Notes: a model not told the origin generated them from the sequence alone. 64,000 nt of DNA from Microbulbifer hainanensis (GCF_014904735.1 NZ_JACZCR010000010.1:103057-167056), one strand, 5' to 3'; positions 9,743-18,965 are shown, counted from the first letter of the stretch. Made by a program: numbers and translations.

Positions 9743-12664
9743 ATGCACAAGACACGATTTAAACTAACGCTGCTGAAACCCACGCTGCTCGCCGCGGCGC
9801 TCTTCCCCTGGCTCAGCGGCTGCGGCGGCAGCAACGAGCAGGCCGCCCAGACTCATGCCAGCTGGCAGAAGACCGCTCACGGCGCCGTGGTGACCCTTAA
9901 CGATGGCGACTTCCACAAGGTGCGCCTGCAGGTGATCGACGAAGACATCATCCGCGTAACCGCCACCGCGCAGCAGGATTTCAGCAACCTGCCCAGACCG
10001 CTGATGGTCGTGGCCCAGCCGCAGGCGACCGAATTTTCTGTCGAGCAACAGGGCGACATGCTGCAGGTGAAAACCGCAGATGTATCCGCACTGGTATCGC
10101 TCGAAACCGGCAAGGTACAGTTCGCGAACGCCGCCGGCGAAACCCTGCTGGCCGAGACTTCGCGCAGCCTCGCGCCGGTCACCGCGGACACGGGCAAAGT
10201 GGACCTGGATTCCTTCGCGCTGCGCCAGCAGTTCGAGCGCCAGCCCGACGAGGCCTTCTACGGTCTCGGCCAGCACCAGGACGGCCGCGTCAACTACGCC
10301 GGTGAGAACGTCGAGCTGACCACCTACAACCTGGAAATCAGCATTCCCTACCTGGTGTCCAGCCGCAACTACGGCCTGCTGTGGAACAACACTTCCATCA
10401 CCCGCCTCGGCGATCCGGAAGCGGCCAAACCGCTGGCAGCGGAATACGATCTGTATAACGCCGACGGCGAAAAGGGCGGCCTCACCGCGCGCTACTACGA
10501 CGGCGACCAGCTGAAACTGACCCGCACCGAGACGGACCTGGACTACCAGTTCCTGTCCCACGCCAGCGTGCGCGAAGTCCCCTTTCCGGAGGAAGTGCAG
10601 GACGCGAAAAACCTGCGCATCGAGTGGAGCGGCAGCATAGCGCCGAAGCACAGCGGCGAGCACGAATTCAAAATGTACTCCAGCGGCTACGCCAACCTGT
10701 CCCTGGACGGCGACCAGCTGCTGGACCGCTGGCGCATGAACTGGAACCCCTGGTTCCACAACGCCAAGGTCGATCTCGAAGCCGGTCACCAATACCAGCT
10801 GGACCTGGACTGGACCCCACAGGGGGGCTACTTCCACCTGCTGCAGCACCCGCCGCAGCCGAATGCGGATAAAAAGCTGTCAATCGCCTCCGAGAGCGGC
10901 AAGGCCGTCGACTACTACTTCGTCGCTGGCGACAACAAGGACGAAGTAATTTCCGGCTACCGCGAACTGACCGGCAAGGCAGTAATGCTGCCGAAATGGG
11001 CCTTCGGTTTCTGGCAGAGCCGCGAGCGCTACAAGTCCCAGGACGAACTTGTGGATGCACTGCAGGAGTACCGCGACCGCAAAATCCCCATCGACAATAT
11101 TGTGCTCGATTGGTCCTACTGGCCGGAGGATGCCTGGGGCAGCCACGACTTCGACAAGCAGTATTTCCCCGATGCCAAGGCCATGGTCAGCAAGGTGCAC
11201 GACCTGGACGCACACATCATGATTTCCGTGTGGCCCAAGTTCTACCCGACCACGGACAACTACAAGGAACTGAATGCCGCCGGCTGTATGTTCAACAAGA
11301 ACATCGAGGAGAAAAACCTCGACTGGATCGGCTCAGGCTACCTGAACGCTTTCTATGACCCGTTCAAACCCGAGTGCACCAAAATCTATTGGAGTCAGGT
11401 CCGCGACAAACTCAACGTGCTTGGCTTCGACGCCTGGTGGATGGACGCCTCGGAACCGGATATTCACTCGAATCTTTCGTTCGAGCACCGCAAGGACCTG
11501 ATCACACCGAACGCACTCGGCACCGGTACCGAGATGTTCAACGCCTACGCCCTGCCCCACGCCGAAGGTGTGTACCAGGGCGAACGGGAAACCGATCCCG
11601 ACAAGCGCAGCTTTATCCTGACCCGCTCCGGCTTCGGCGGCATCCAGCGCACCAGTGCCGCCATCTGGAGTGGCGATGTGGTATCGCGCTGGTCAAACCT
11701 GAAAGACCAGATCGCCGCAGGCATCGGTGTCGGCATGTCCGGCATGCCCTACTGGACCTTCGATATCGGCGGCTTCACCCCCGAGGACCGCTACCGTTAC
11801 AACGGCGATACCGTTGTCGGCAACACCGACCAGATGGCCCAGAGCGAACAGGAAGAGTGGCGCGAACTGAATCTGCGCTGGTTCCAGTTCGGCGCCTTCG
11901 TACCGTTGTTCCGCTCCCACGGCCAGAACCCCTACCGCGAGATTTACAACCTCGCCGACGAGGGCAGCGACACCTACAACAGCCTGGTGTGGTACACCAA
12001 GCTGCGCTACCGCCTGCTGCCCTACATTTACACCCTGGCCGGCGACTCCGCGCAGAAAGACAGCACCATGATGCGCGGCCTGGCGATGGACTTCGGTAGC
12101 GACCCGAATGTGAGCGATATCACCACTCAGTACATGTTCGGCCCCTCCCTGCTGGTCAACCCGGTGTACGAGTTCGGTGCGCGCTCCCGCGACGTCTACC
12201 TGCCGGCCGGCGCCGACTGGTACGACTTCTATAGCGGCAAGAAGTACAGCGGTGGCCAGCATATCGATGCACCAGCGCCGTATACGCGCATGCCGCTGTT
12301 CGTCAAATCCGGCAGCATCCTGCCCACCGGCCCGGCGATCCAGAGCACCGCGGAGAGCCTGAACGAACCTCTGACTATCAACGTCTACACCGGCGCCGAC
12401 GGCCACTTCGAAATCTACGAGGACGACGGCCAGAGCTACGGCTATGAACAGGGCCAGTGGTCGCGCATTCCGCTCAGCTACGACGACGCCAGTGGCCAGC
12501 TGACGATCGGCGAGCGCAGCGGCAGCTTCCCGGGCATGGCGGAGACACGCCGCATCAGCGTGCGCTGGCTCGGCAGCGGCGACAGCGCCACCGACTTCGA
12601 CGCCAAGCCGGCGCAGACCGTCGAGTACAGCGGCGACAAGCTGGTACTGAAAAAACCGGCCTAA
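9743..12664 (+). CDS. GH31 alpha-xylosidase with PA14 insert (lipoprotein)
   Basis: A 973-residue lipoprotein (lipobox LSGC, Cys at about residue 28) that should be anchored to a membrane. The N-terminal GH31 beta-sandwich is interrupted at about residues 245-385 by a PA14-like domain (ARYYDG, KMYSSGYANLSLDG), the same architecture as Cellvibrio japonicus Xyl31A. The catalytic barrel has the nucleophile Asp568 in WMDASEPD and the acid/base Asp645 in WSGDV; two C-terminal beta domains follow. The family role is to release alpha-1,6-xylose from the non-reducing end of xyloglucan oligosaccharides, which feeds xylose to the catabolic genes at 31-44 kb. The specificity is inferred from domain architecture and neighbours. 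Confidence 0.93.
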   Translation: MHKTRFKLTLLKPTLLAAALFPWLSGCGGSNEQAAQTHASWQKTAHGAVVTLNDGDFHKVRLQVIDEDIIRVTATAQQDFSNLPRPLMVVAQPQATEFSVEQQGDMLQVKTADVSALVSLETGKVQFANAAGETLLAETSRSLAPVTADTGKVDLDSFALRQQFERQPDEAFYGLGQHQDGRVNYAGENVELTTYNLEISIPYLVSSRNYGLLWNNTSITRLGDPEAAKPLAAEYDLYNADGEKGGLTARYYDGDQLKLTRTETDLDYQFLSHASVREVPFPEEVQDAKNLRIEWSGSIAPKHSGEHEFKMYSSGYANLSLDGDQLLDRWRMNWNPWFHNAKVDLEAGHQYQLDLDWTPQGGYFHLLQHPPQPNADKKLSIASESGKAVDYYFVAGDNKDEVISGYRELTGKAVMLPKWAFGFWQSRERYKSQDELVDALQEYRDRKIPIDNIVLDWSYWPEDAWGSHDFDKQYFPDAKAMVSKVHDLDAHIMISVWPKFYPTTDNYKELNAAGCMFNKNIEEKNLDWIGSGYLNAFYDPFKPECTKIYWSQVRDKLNVLGFDAWWMDASEPDIHSNLSFEHRKDLITPNALGTGTEMFNAYALPHAEGVYQGERETDPDKRSFILTRSGFGGIQRTSAAIWSGDVVSRWSNLKDQIAAGIGVGMSGMPYWTFDIGGFTPEDRYRYNGDTVVGNTDQMAQSEQEEWRELNLRWFQFGAFVPLFRSHGQNPYREIYNLADEGSDTYNSLVWYTKLRYRLLPYIYTLAGDSAQKDSTMMRGLAMDFGSDPNVSDITTQYMFGPSLLVNPVYEFGARSRDVYLPAGADWYDFYSGKKYSGGQHIDAPAPYTRMPLFVKSGSILPTGPAIQSTAESLNEPLTINVYTGADGHFEIYEDDGQSYGYEQGQWSRIPLSYDDASGQLTIGERSGSFPGMAETRRISVRWLGSGDSATDFDAKPAQTVEYSGDKLVLKKPA

Positions 12665-12668
12665 GCAC

Positions 12669-12707
12669 GTCCCTGTAGGAGCGGCCAATGGCCGCTCCTA
12701 CAGGGAC
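12669..12707. repeat. REP-like palindrome (19-bp perfect arms)
   Basis: GTCCCTGTAGGAGCGGCCA (12669-12687), a single A, then the exact reverse complement (12689-12707). The core TGTAGGAGCGGCC is that of the REP elements common in Pseudomonas-like genomes. It lies directly behind the GH31 stop codon and could also act on the 3' end of that mRNA. A degenerate relative occurs at 63852-63880. Confidence 0.8.
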
Positions 12708-12775
12708 AAATTTCTACGGAAAAGTGCCGGCAAAAAGCGCCGATAAGAAATTGCCGCGACAATAAGAGCTAAATA

Positions 12776-14290
12776 ATGGCAGCGACACCAATCAAAAAAA
12801 TCGTGATTGTCGGCGGCGGCACCGCGGGTTGGATGGCCGCTGCCACGCTCGCCCAACACTATCTGGGGACCGACCGAAATCGCGAGCTCTCAATACAGCT
12901 GGTCGAGTCCGAACAGATAGGCACCGTCGGCGTCGGCGAGGCTACTGTCCCCGGCATCATCAACCTCAACAGTTATCTCGGTATCCGCGAGCGGGATTTT
13001 ATCGCTGCTACTGGCGCCACCTTCAAATTGGGTATCGAGTTTATCGGCTGGCGGCAACGCGGTGAGAGTTTCTTTCACCCGTTTGCCGACTTCGGCGCGC
13101 CCATCGGCGAGCTGCCATTTTTTCCCTGCTGGCTGAAACTGCACCAGCAGGGTCGCGCTGCACCGCTGCAAGACTACTGCCTGTCCGCGGCCATGGCCAA
13201 GGCCGGGCGCTTCGCCCAGCCGGATGAAAAAGCCAGCAATCCACTGGCGCTGTACAGCTACGCCTACCACTTCGACGCCTCGCGCTATGCGCGCCTGCTG
13301 CGCGATTATTCTGAAGCGCGCAGTGTCGAGCGCATCGAAGGCAAAGTCAGCGAGGTAAAACTGGATGCCCACAGCGGCGATATCGAACAGCTGCTGTTGG
13401 AGGATGGCCGCCAGCTGCGCGGCGATCTGTATATCGACTGTTCCGGTTTCCGCGGACTGCTGATCGAGCAGGCACTGCACACCGGCTACGAGGACTGGCG
13501 TCACTGGTTGCCGGTAGACAGTGCCGTGGCGGTACAGAGCGAACGCGGTAGCGAACCGCTGCCCTACACCCGCGCCACCGCCCTCGACGCCGGCTGGCGC
13601 TGGCAGATCCCGCTACAGCACCGCAGCGGCAACGGCTATGTCTACGCCAGCGAATATCTGGACCGCGACCGCGCGCAGCGAGCGCTGCTCGACGGACTCG
13701 ACGGCGAGCCGGTCAACGAACCGCGCCTGCTGCGCTTTACCGCCGGCATGCGCAAAAAGTTCTGGCATAAAAACTGTGTCGCGCTGGGTCTCGCCTCCGG
13801 TTTTATCGAACCACTGGAGAGCACCAGTATCTCCCTGATCCAGACCGGTATCGAGAAGCTGCTGCAATTCCTGCCCGACCTGGTGCCGGACCCGGAAAAA
13901 ATCGAACAGGCCAACCGCCTGAACCGGCAGGAATACGAGCGCATCCGCGACTTCATCATCCTGCACTACAAGCTCAATCGCCGCGACGACACCGACTTCT
14001 GGCGGCGCATGCGCGATATGCCGATACCGGACACATTGCAAGCCAAGATCGAGGCCTTCCGCGACGATGGCCGTCTGCTCAGCTACGCCAACGAATCCTT
14101 CCGCGAGGCGAGCTGGCTGGCGATCTACAACGGCCTCGGTTTGCGCCCGCAGCGGTATCTGGCGAATGTCGACAACATGGACAGCGATCAGCTGGCGCAG
14201 CTGCTGGAAAGGATGCGCGGCGCCGTGACCTCAGCGGCCTCGCACGCACCGCGCCACGGGGAATTCCTCGCCCAGCTGCAGATTGATTGA
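12776..14290 (+). CDS. Flavin-dependent tryptophan-halogenase-family protein
   Basis: A 504-residue protein without a signal peptide. It has the FAD-binding GGGTAGW motif at residues 13-19, the halogenase WxWxIP signature (Trp274, Trp276 in GWRWQIP), a lysine at the catalytic position (Lys84 in TFKLGIEF) and the GFIEPLESTSI motif that holds the conserved glutamate. All hallmark residues of tryptophan halogenases are therefore present. Genes of this family are frequently found next to TonB-dependent receptors in polysaccharide loci of Xanthomonas, Caulobacter and Cellvibrio relatives, where their substrate is unknown. Nothing in sugar catabolism obviously needs a halogenase. It lies between GH31 and GH74 in the same orientation; no flavin reductase partner is seen nearby. 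Confidence 0.85.
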   Translation: MAATPIKKIVIVGGGTAGWMAAATLAQHYLGTDRNRELSIQLVESEQIGTVGVGEATVPGIINLNSYLGIRERDFIAATGATFKLGIEFIGWRQRGESFFHPFADFGAPIGELPFFPCWLKLHQQGRAAPLQDYCLSAAMAKAGRFAQPDEKASNPLALYSYAYHFDASRYARLLRDYSEARSVERIEGKVSEVKLDAHSGDIEQLLLEDGRQLRGDLYIDCSGFRGLLIEQALHTGYEDWRHWLPVDSAVAVQSERGSEPLPYTRATALDAGWRWQIPLQHRSGNGYVYASEYLDRDRAQRALLDGLDGEPVNEPRLLRFTAGMRKKFWHKNCVALGLASGFIEPLESTSISLIQTGIEKLLQFLPDLVPDPEKIEQANRLNRQEYERIRDFIILHYKLNRRDDTDFWRRMRDMPIPDTLQAKIEAFRDDGRLLSYANESFREASWLAIYNGLGLRPQRYLANVDNMDSDQLAQLLERMRGAVTSAASHAPRHGEFLAQLQID

Positions 14291-14321
14291 AAAGCACCAA
14301 TAAAACGAATGGCGATTTGTG

Positions 14322-16622
14322 ATGTTCAAACAATTGTTCACCTCGGCACTACTTAGCTTCACCACCTGCGCCACCTTCAGTGCCTGTGCCGCAAGCGCTG
14401 CGCCTGCCAGTGACGATTACCACTGGCGCAGTGTCACCGTCGGCGCCGGCGGCTTCGCGCCGGATATTATCTTCAGCCGTGCGGAAAAGGGCCTCGCCTA
14501 CCTGCGCACCGATATGGGCGGCGCCTATCGCTGGGACAGCGGCCAGCAACGCTGGCTGCCGCTGCAGGACCAGATGGCGGAATCCAGCTATTTCGGTATA
14601 GAGAGTATCGCCGCCGATCCGCGCAACCCGGAGCGGGTCTATATGGCCGCGGGCATGTACAAGGGTGCACCCGCGGCAATACTCCGCTCCGATGACCGCG
14701 GCGAGCACTGGCAGGTGACCCCGGTGCCGTTTCGCATGGGCGGCAATGAAGACGGTCGCGGCCTGGGCGAACGCCTGGCGATCAACCCGCAGAATACTGA
14801 CATTCTCTATTTCGGCTCGCGCCACGACGGCCTGTGGCGCAGCCGCGACCGCGGCGCCAGCTGGCACAAGGTAACGGCTTTTCCCCACGCCGGACTCGGC
14901 CTGCCCGAGGGCCGCCGCAGTACCCACGCCGGTATCAGTTTCGTACTCTTCGCTGAACAATCGCTTTTTGCCGGCGTCGCCGACAGGAATGGAACCGGCC
15001 TTTACCGCTCGGACGACAGCGGTGAACACTGGAAGAAAATTGCCGGTGGCCCGGACAAACTACTGCCGGTACAGGCGGCCGCTGCCGGCGGTCAGCTGTA
15101 TATCGCCTACAGCGATAATATCGGCCCCAACGGCGTCACCGGTGGCGCTGTCTACAAACTGGATATCGCCAGCCAGCAGTGGAGCGATATCACTCCGCCG
15201 CCGCAAGGTGACGGACCCGCGGAAGGCGGTTTTATGGGCATCAGCGCCAGCGCGCAGCACCCGGGCACTGTCGCCGTGGCGACGATGAATCGCTGGCACC
15301 CGCACGATACGATTTACCTGTCCCACGACGGCGGCGATAGCTGGCGCGAACTGGAAAAACGCAGCCGCCGCGATGTCAGCGCAACGCCCTATCTCTACTG
15401 GGGTAATGACGAGGCGGATTTCGGCTGGTGGATCGCGGGCCTCGCCATGAACCCTTTCCAGGATGACGAGCTGGTGTACACCACCGGGGCCACCGTCTAC
15501 CGCACCGGCGATGCCGATGCGCAGCAGCTGCTGTGGAAACCCTGGGTCGAGGGTATTGAGCAGACCGCCATCATCACCCTGCTGAGCCCCGCCGCCGGCC
15601 CGCAGCTGATCAGCGGCTTCGGCGATATCAGCGGTTTTGTACACAGTGACTTTGATCGCTCGCCGCAACTGATGCTGACCGGCCCCGTATTCGCCAATAC
15701 CAACACCATCATCGACGCCGGCAGCGCACCGCAAATCCTGGTGCGCAGCGGCACGCCGCCGCACCGGGCAGAAGGCCCGGTACCGACGCTGGCCTGGTCC
15801 AATAACGCCGGCAAAAGCTGGCGACCGCTGACAGTTCCGGCGCTCAAAATCCCTGGCGAAAAAACCGCGCAGCGCTACGACCTGACCGGCGACAACGCGA
15901 TTACCGTCTCCGCCGATGGTGACGCCTTCGTGTTTATGGCGCCGGTACCGCAGCTGAGCCGCGACCGCGGCCGCAGTTGGCAGCCGGTAAAAGGCCTGCC
16001 GCTGCACGCGCACCCGGTGGCGGACCGGGTCGATGGCAAAAAATTCTACGCGCTGGATTTCAACCGCGGCGAACTCTATGCAAGTACCGACGGCGCGGCC
16101 AGCTTCACCGCACTCGAATCGCGCGGACTGCCATCCGACCTCAGCGCCGACCGGCCGCACAACCGCGAAAAGCCCTGGCCGCTGCACGCGGCCCCCGGCC
16201 GCGAGGGCGAACTGTGGCTGGTTTCCCGCCAGGGCCTGTTTCACTCCACCGACGGCGGTCAACAGTTCGCGCGCGTCGACAGTGATATCACCGTCGAGCA
16301 ACTGACCTTCGGCAAGCCGGCCGCGGGCAAACAGGAAGCAACGCTGTTTGCCATCGGCCAGCGCGGCAGTGAACGCGGCTCTGAACACAGCTCTGAACGC
16401 AGCACTGAGCGCGCTATCTGGCGCTCCGACGACAGCGGCCGCCACTGGCTGCGCGTCAACGACAGCCGCCACGAATACGGCCAGCGCTTTCGCGTGATCG
16501 CGGGCGACCCGCGTCACTACGGCCGCGTCTATATCGGCACCGACGGCCGCGGCATCGTCATGGGCGAACCCGCTGCCGCCACAGTGCAAGCAGAACTTTC
16601 CGCACAGGATTCCCGACAATGA
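14322..16622 (+). CDS. GH74 endo-xyloglucanase
   Basis: A 766-residue secreted enzyme (signal peptide about residues 1-25) made of two seven-bladed beta-propellers. Repeated blade motifs such as SDDRGEHW, SRDRGASW, SDDSGEHW, SHDGGDSW and STDGGQQF are visible throughout. The two catalytic aspartates expected for GH74 are seen: Asp64 in RTDMGGAYRW and Asp532 in SADGD. The enzyme cuts the glucan backbone of xyloglucan and so supplies oligosaccharides for the receptor and exo-enzymes of this locus. ATG at 14322 is preferred to the in-frame GTG one codon before. The stop overlaps the start of the next gene (ATGA), so they are translationally coupled. A 12-bp tandem repeat near the C-terminus encodes a Ser/Glu/Arg-rich loop. 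Confidence 0.92.
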   Translation: MFKQLFTSALLSFTTCATFSACAASAAPASDDYHWRSVTVGAGGFAPDIIFSRAEKGLAYLRTDMGGAYRWDSGQQRWLPLQDQMAESSYFGIESIAADPRNPERVYMAAGMYKGAPAAILRSDDRGEHWQVTPVPFRMGGNEDGRGLGERLAINPQNTDILYFGSRHDGLWRSRDRGASWHKVTAFPHAGLGLPEGRRSTHAGISFVLFAEQSLFAGVADRNGTGLYRSDDSGEHWKKIAGGPDKLLPVQAAAAGGQLYIAYSDNIGPNGVTGGAVYKLDIASQQWSDITPPPQGDGPAEGGFMGISASAQHPGTVAVATMNRWHPHDTIYLSHDGGDSWRELEKRSRRDVSATPYLYWGNDEADFGWWIAGLAMNPFQDDELVYTTGATVYRTGDADAQQLLWKPWVEGIEQTAIITLLSPAAGPQLISGFGDISGFVHSDFDRSPQLMLTGPVFANTNTIIDAGSAPQILVRSGTPPHRAEGPVPTLAWSNNAGKSWRPLTVPALKIPGEKTAQRYDLTGDNAITVSADGDAFVFMAPVPQLSRDRGRSWQPVKGLPLHAHPVADRVDGKKFYALDFNRGELYASTDGAASFTALESRGLPSDLSADRPHNREKPWPLHAAPGREGELWLVSRQGLFHSTDGGQQFARVDSDITVEQLTFGKPAAGKQEATLFAIGQRGSERGSEHSSERSTERAIWRSDDSGRHWLRVNDSRHEYGQRFRVIAGDPRHYGRVYIGTDGRGIVMGEPAAATVQAELSAQDSRQ
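16365..16412 (+). repeat. Four 12-bp tandem repeats inside GH74
   Basis: Four imperfect 12-bp units of the form GGCTCTGAACGC run back to back and encode four Ser/Thr-Glu-Arg/His units. They sit in a loop of the second propeller, close to the C-terminus. Copy number can vary by slippage without changing the frame. Confidence 0.7.
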
Positions 16623-17383
16623 TTACAGCCAGTTATCCCGACCTGATCGACACACCAATTTTTATCACCGGTGGTGGCTCCGGCATCGGCGCGGCCTTTG
16701 TGCGCGCCTTCTGCGCGCAGGGCGCGCGCGTCGCCTTCGTATCCCTGGATGAAGACAAGGCGCAGCAGCTGTGCGCTTCCGTGGAAGAGGAGACCGGTGT
16801 GCTGCCGCTGTTCCAGCGCTGCGATATCACCGATGTCGAGCACCTGCAGCAGTGTATCGCCAGCGCCGCCGAGCAGCTGGGACAGTTCCGTGTACTGATC
16901 AACAATGCCGCGCGCGATACCCGCCACTCGCTGGAAAAATTCAGTGCTGATGAATGGGATGCATCCCTGAATACCAATTTGCGCCCGCACTTTTTTACCG
17001 CGCAAACAGTAGCCGCCGGTATGCGCGCACAGGGCGGCGGCAGCATTATCAATGTGGGCTCCAATTCCGCCCTGCTCGGATTGGCCGGCTATCCAGCCTA
17101 CGTCACCGCCAAGGCCGGTATCGTCGGCCTGAGCAAGGCGCTGGCGCGGGAACTTGGCCCGGACAATATTCGCGTGAATGCGCTGATTCCCGGCTGGGTC
17201 ATGACCGAGCGGCAGAAGGAACTGTGGGTAACCGAAGAGGCGCTCAGAGAATGCCTGGATCAGCAATGCCTGAAGCGCACCATTTCCGAACAGGACTGTG
17301 CCAACAGCGCACTGTTCCTCGCCTCCGGAGCTTCGGCCATGATCAGCGGCCAGTCCCTGATTATTGACGGCGGACGCGTGTGA
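16619..17383 (+). CDS. SDR sugar dehydrogenase (probable D-galactose 1-dehydrogenase)
   Basis: A 254-residue classical short-chain dehydrogenase: TGGGSGIG cofactor motif (about residues 18-25), NNAA, catalytic Ser in GSNSA and the YxxxK pair in YPAYVTAK, and the C-terminal GQSLIIDGG. It overlaps the GH74 stop by four bases and the dgoK start by one, so it belongs to one operon with DgoK and DgoA. With those neighbours the likely reaction is NAD(P)-dependent oxidation of galactose to galactono-lactone, the first step of the De Ley-Doudoroff pathway; the galactose would come from the two GH35 enzymes. The exact sugar (galactose, or fucose released by GH95) is inferred from context only. Confidence 0.85.
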   Translation: MITASYPDLIDTPIFITGGGSGIGAAFVRAFCAQGARVAFVSLDEDKAQQLCASVEEETGVLPLFQRCDITDVEHLQQCIASAAEQLGQFRVLINNAARDTRHSLEKFSADEWDASLNTNLRPHFFTAQTVAAGMRAQGGGSIINVGSNSALLGLAGYPAYVTAKAGIVGLSKALARELGPDNIRVNALIPGWVMTERQKELWVTEEALRECLDQQCLKRTISEQDCANSALFLASGASAMISGQSLIIDGGRV

Positions 17384-18327
17384 TGCGCTGTATCGTCATC
17401 GACTGGGGCTCCAGCAATTTTCGCGCGCACCTGGTAGACGAAAGCGGGCACGTGGTGTGTACGCGCAGCGACGACTGCGGCGTGCTGAGCTGCGGGGAAA
17501 ATTACCAGGCGCTGTTGCTGGAGCGCTGTGGCGACTGGCTGCAGCGCTGGCCCGGCATCCCGTTGTACCTGTGCGGCATGATCGGCAGTCGCAACGGCTG
17601 GCGCGAGGCCCCTTACGCGCCCTGCCCGGCGAACGCCGCGGCAATCGCGCAGCAACTGCTGCCCCTGGGTGAACAACCCAACGCCTGGGTAGTGCCGGGG
17701 GTGAGCTGTATGTCGCCCGGCGGCGCGCCGGACGTAATGCGCGGTGAGGAGAGCCAGGTACTTGGTGCACTGCAGATCAGCGGCAGGGACAGCGCACTGC
17801 TGTTGCTGCCCGGCACTCACAGCAAGTGGGTGCAGGTGGACAGCGGCCGCGTGATCAATTTCGCCACATTTTTTACCGGTGAACTGTTTGCGCTGTTGCA
17901 CAAGCACAGTTCCATCGGCGCCGTTCTCGGTGACGCCGATAGCGATCCACACAGTTTTGTCGAAGGCCTGCGCCACAGCCGCCAAGCAGGCGGCCCGCTG
18001 CACCAGATGTTTGCGGCCCGCGCCCTAGCCCTGTGTGAGCCGCACAGCGGCCTGGCCATGTCCGCGTTTCTGTCCGGTATTCTCGTCGGTAACGAGTTGG
18101 GCGAAGCCCTGGCGATGTTTCCGGCAGCGGATGAAATCCTGCTGGTGGGCAGCGAAAAACTGCAAAATCTCTACCGACTGGCGGCGGACGAATTCGGCAT
18201 CCGTCTCAATGCGGTAGATCCGTCGCTCGCAGTGGTCAAGGGCGTGACCGCCATCTGCGACGCACAACAGCAGACACTCCAATACCAGAGTTCAGAGGAG
18301 AACGACCGTGCTGCAAACCAATCTTGA
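17383..18327 (+). CDS. dgoK: 2-dehydro-3-deoxygalactonokinase
   Basis: A 314-residue kinase of the DgoK family: an N-terminal phosphate-binding motif IDWGSSNFRA, then LCGMIGSRNGW, PGVSCMSPGGAPDVMRGEESQ and LLPGTHSKWV, all typical of the family, plus a C-terminal LVGSEKL segment. It phosphorylates 2-keto-3-deoxygalactonate (KDGal) to the 6-phosphate in the cytoplasm. The ATG at 17383 overlaps the preceding TGA (TGATG); an in-frame GTG one codon earlier is less likely. The aldolase gene begins 20 bases before this gene ends, so the two are translationally coupled. Confidence 0.93.
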   Translation: MRCIVIDWGSSNFRAHLVDESGHVVCTRSDDCGVLSCGENYQALLLERCGDWLQRWPGIPLYLCGMIGSRNGWREAPYAPCPANAAAIAQQLLPLGEQPNAWVVPGVSCMSPGGAPDVMRGEESQVLGALQISGRDSALLLLPGTHSKWVQVDSGRVINFATFFTGELFALLHKHSSIGAVLGDADSDPHSFVEGLRHSRQAGGPLHQMFAARALALCEPHSGLAMSAFLSGILVGNELGEALAMFPAADEILLVGSEKLQNLYRLAADEFGIRLNAVDPSLAVVKGVTAICDAQQQTLQYQSSEENDRAANQS

Positions 18328-18952
18328 ACGCTGCCCTCTGGTGGCGATATTGCGGGGAATCACTCCGGATGAAGTCATCGCGGTCAGCCAGGCGCTGATC
18401 GACAGTGGCTTCACCATTATCGAGGTGCCACTGAATTCACCGCGCGCACTGGACTCGATCCGCCTGCTCAGCCAGCACTTCGGCGATCGCGCCCTGGTCG
18501 GCGCCGGCACGGTCACCGACGTCGCGCAAGTGGACGCTGTTGCCAGCGCCGGCGGGCGCTTGATTGTGTCCCCCAACTGCGACACCGAAGTGATTCGCCG
18601 CAGTGTGGCGCTCGACCTGGTCTCCCTGCCCGGCTGCTGCACGCCCACGGAAGCCTTCGCTGCACTGGCAGCCGGTGCCCACGGTATCAAGCTGTTCCCG
18701 GCCACAATGATCTCACCGGCCACGGTCAGCGCGCTGCGCACCGTGCTGCCGCCGGTGCCGGTCCTCGCGGTGGGTGGTATCGACACCGCGGATTTTGCCC
18801 GCTACCTAGCCGCCGGTGCCGACGGCTTCGGTACCGGCGGCAGCCTGTACCGCCCCGGGCGCAGTGCTGACGAAGTGCGCGCGCGCGCCGAGGCCTCGGT
18901 TAAGGCAGTGGTGCAGGCGCTGGCTCCCACTGAAACCAAAATATACGAATAA
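18308..18952 (+). CDS. dgoA: 2-dehydro-3-deoxy-6-phosphogalactonate aldolase
   Basis: A 214-residue class I KDPG/KDPGal aldolase with Schiff-base lysine Lys128 in GIKLFPA, the glutamate in IEVPLNSP, and motifs LRGITPDE, VGAGTV, SPNCD and GGID. It splits KDPGal into pyruvate and glyceraldehyde 3-phosphate and so ends the galactose branch. The start is a GTG at 18308 with a strong AGAGGAG ribosome binding site 8 bases upstream, inside the end of dgoK. KDPG and KDPGal aldolases are close relatives; the choice of galactonate rests on the adjacent DgoK. Confidence 0.9.
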   Translation: MLQTNLERCPLVAILRGITPDEVIAVSQALIDSGFTIIEVPLNSPRALDSIRLLSQHFGDRALVGAGTVTDVAQVDAVASAGGRLIVSPNCDTEVIRRSVALDLVSLPGCCTPTEAFAALAAGAHGIKLFPATMISPATVSALRTVLPPVPVLAVGGIDTADFARYLAAGADGFGTGGSLYRPGRSADEVRARAEASVKAVVQALAPTETKIYE

Positions 18953-18965
18953 CGATTCCGAAATA

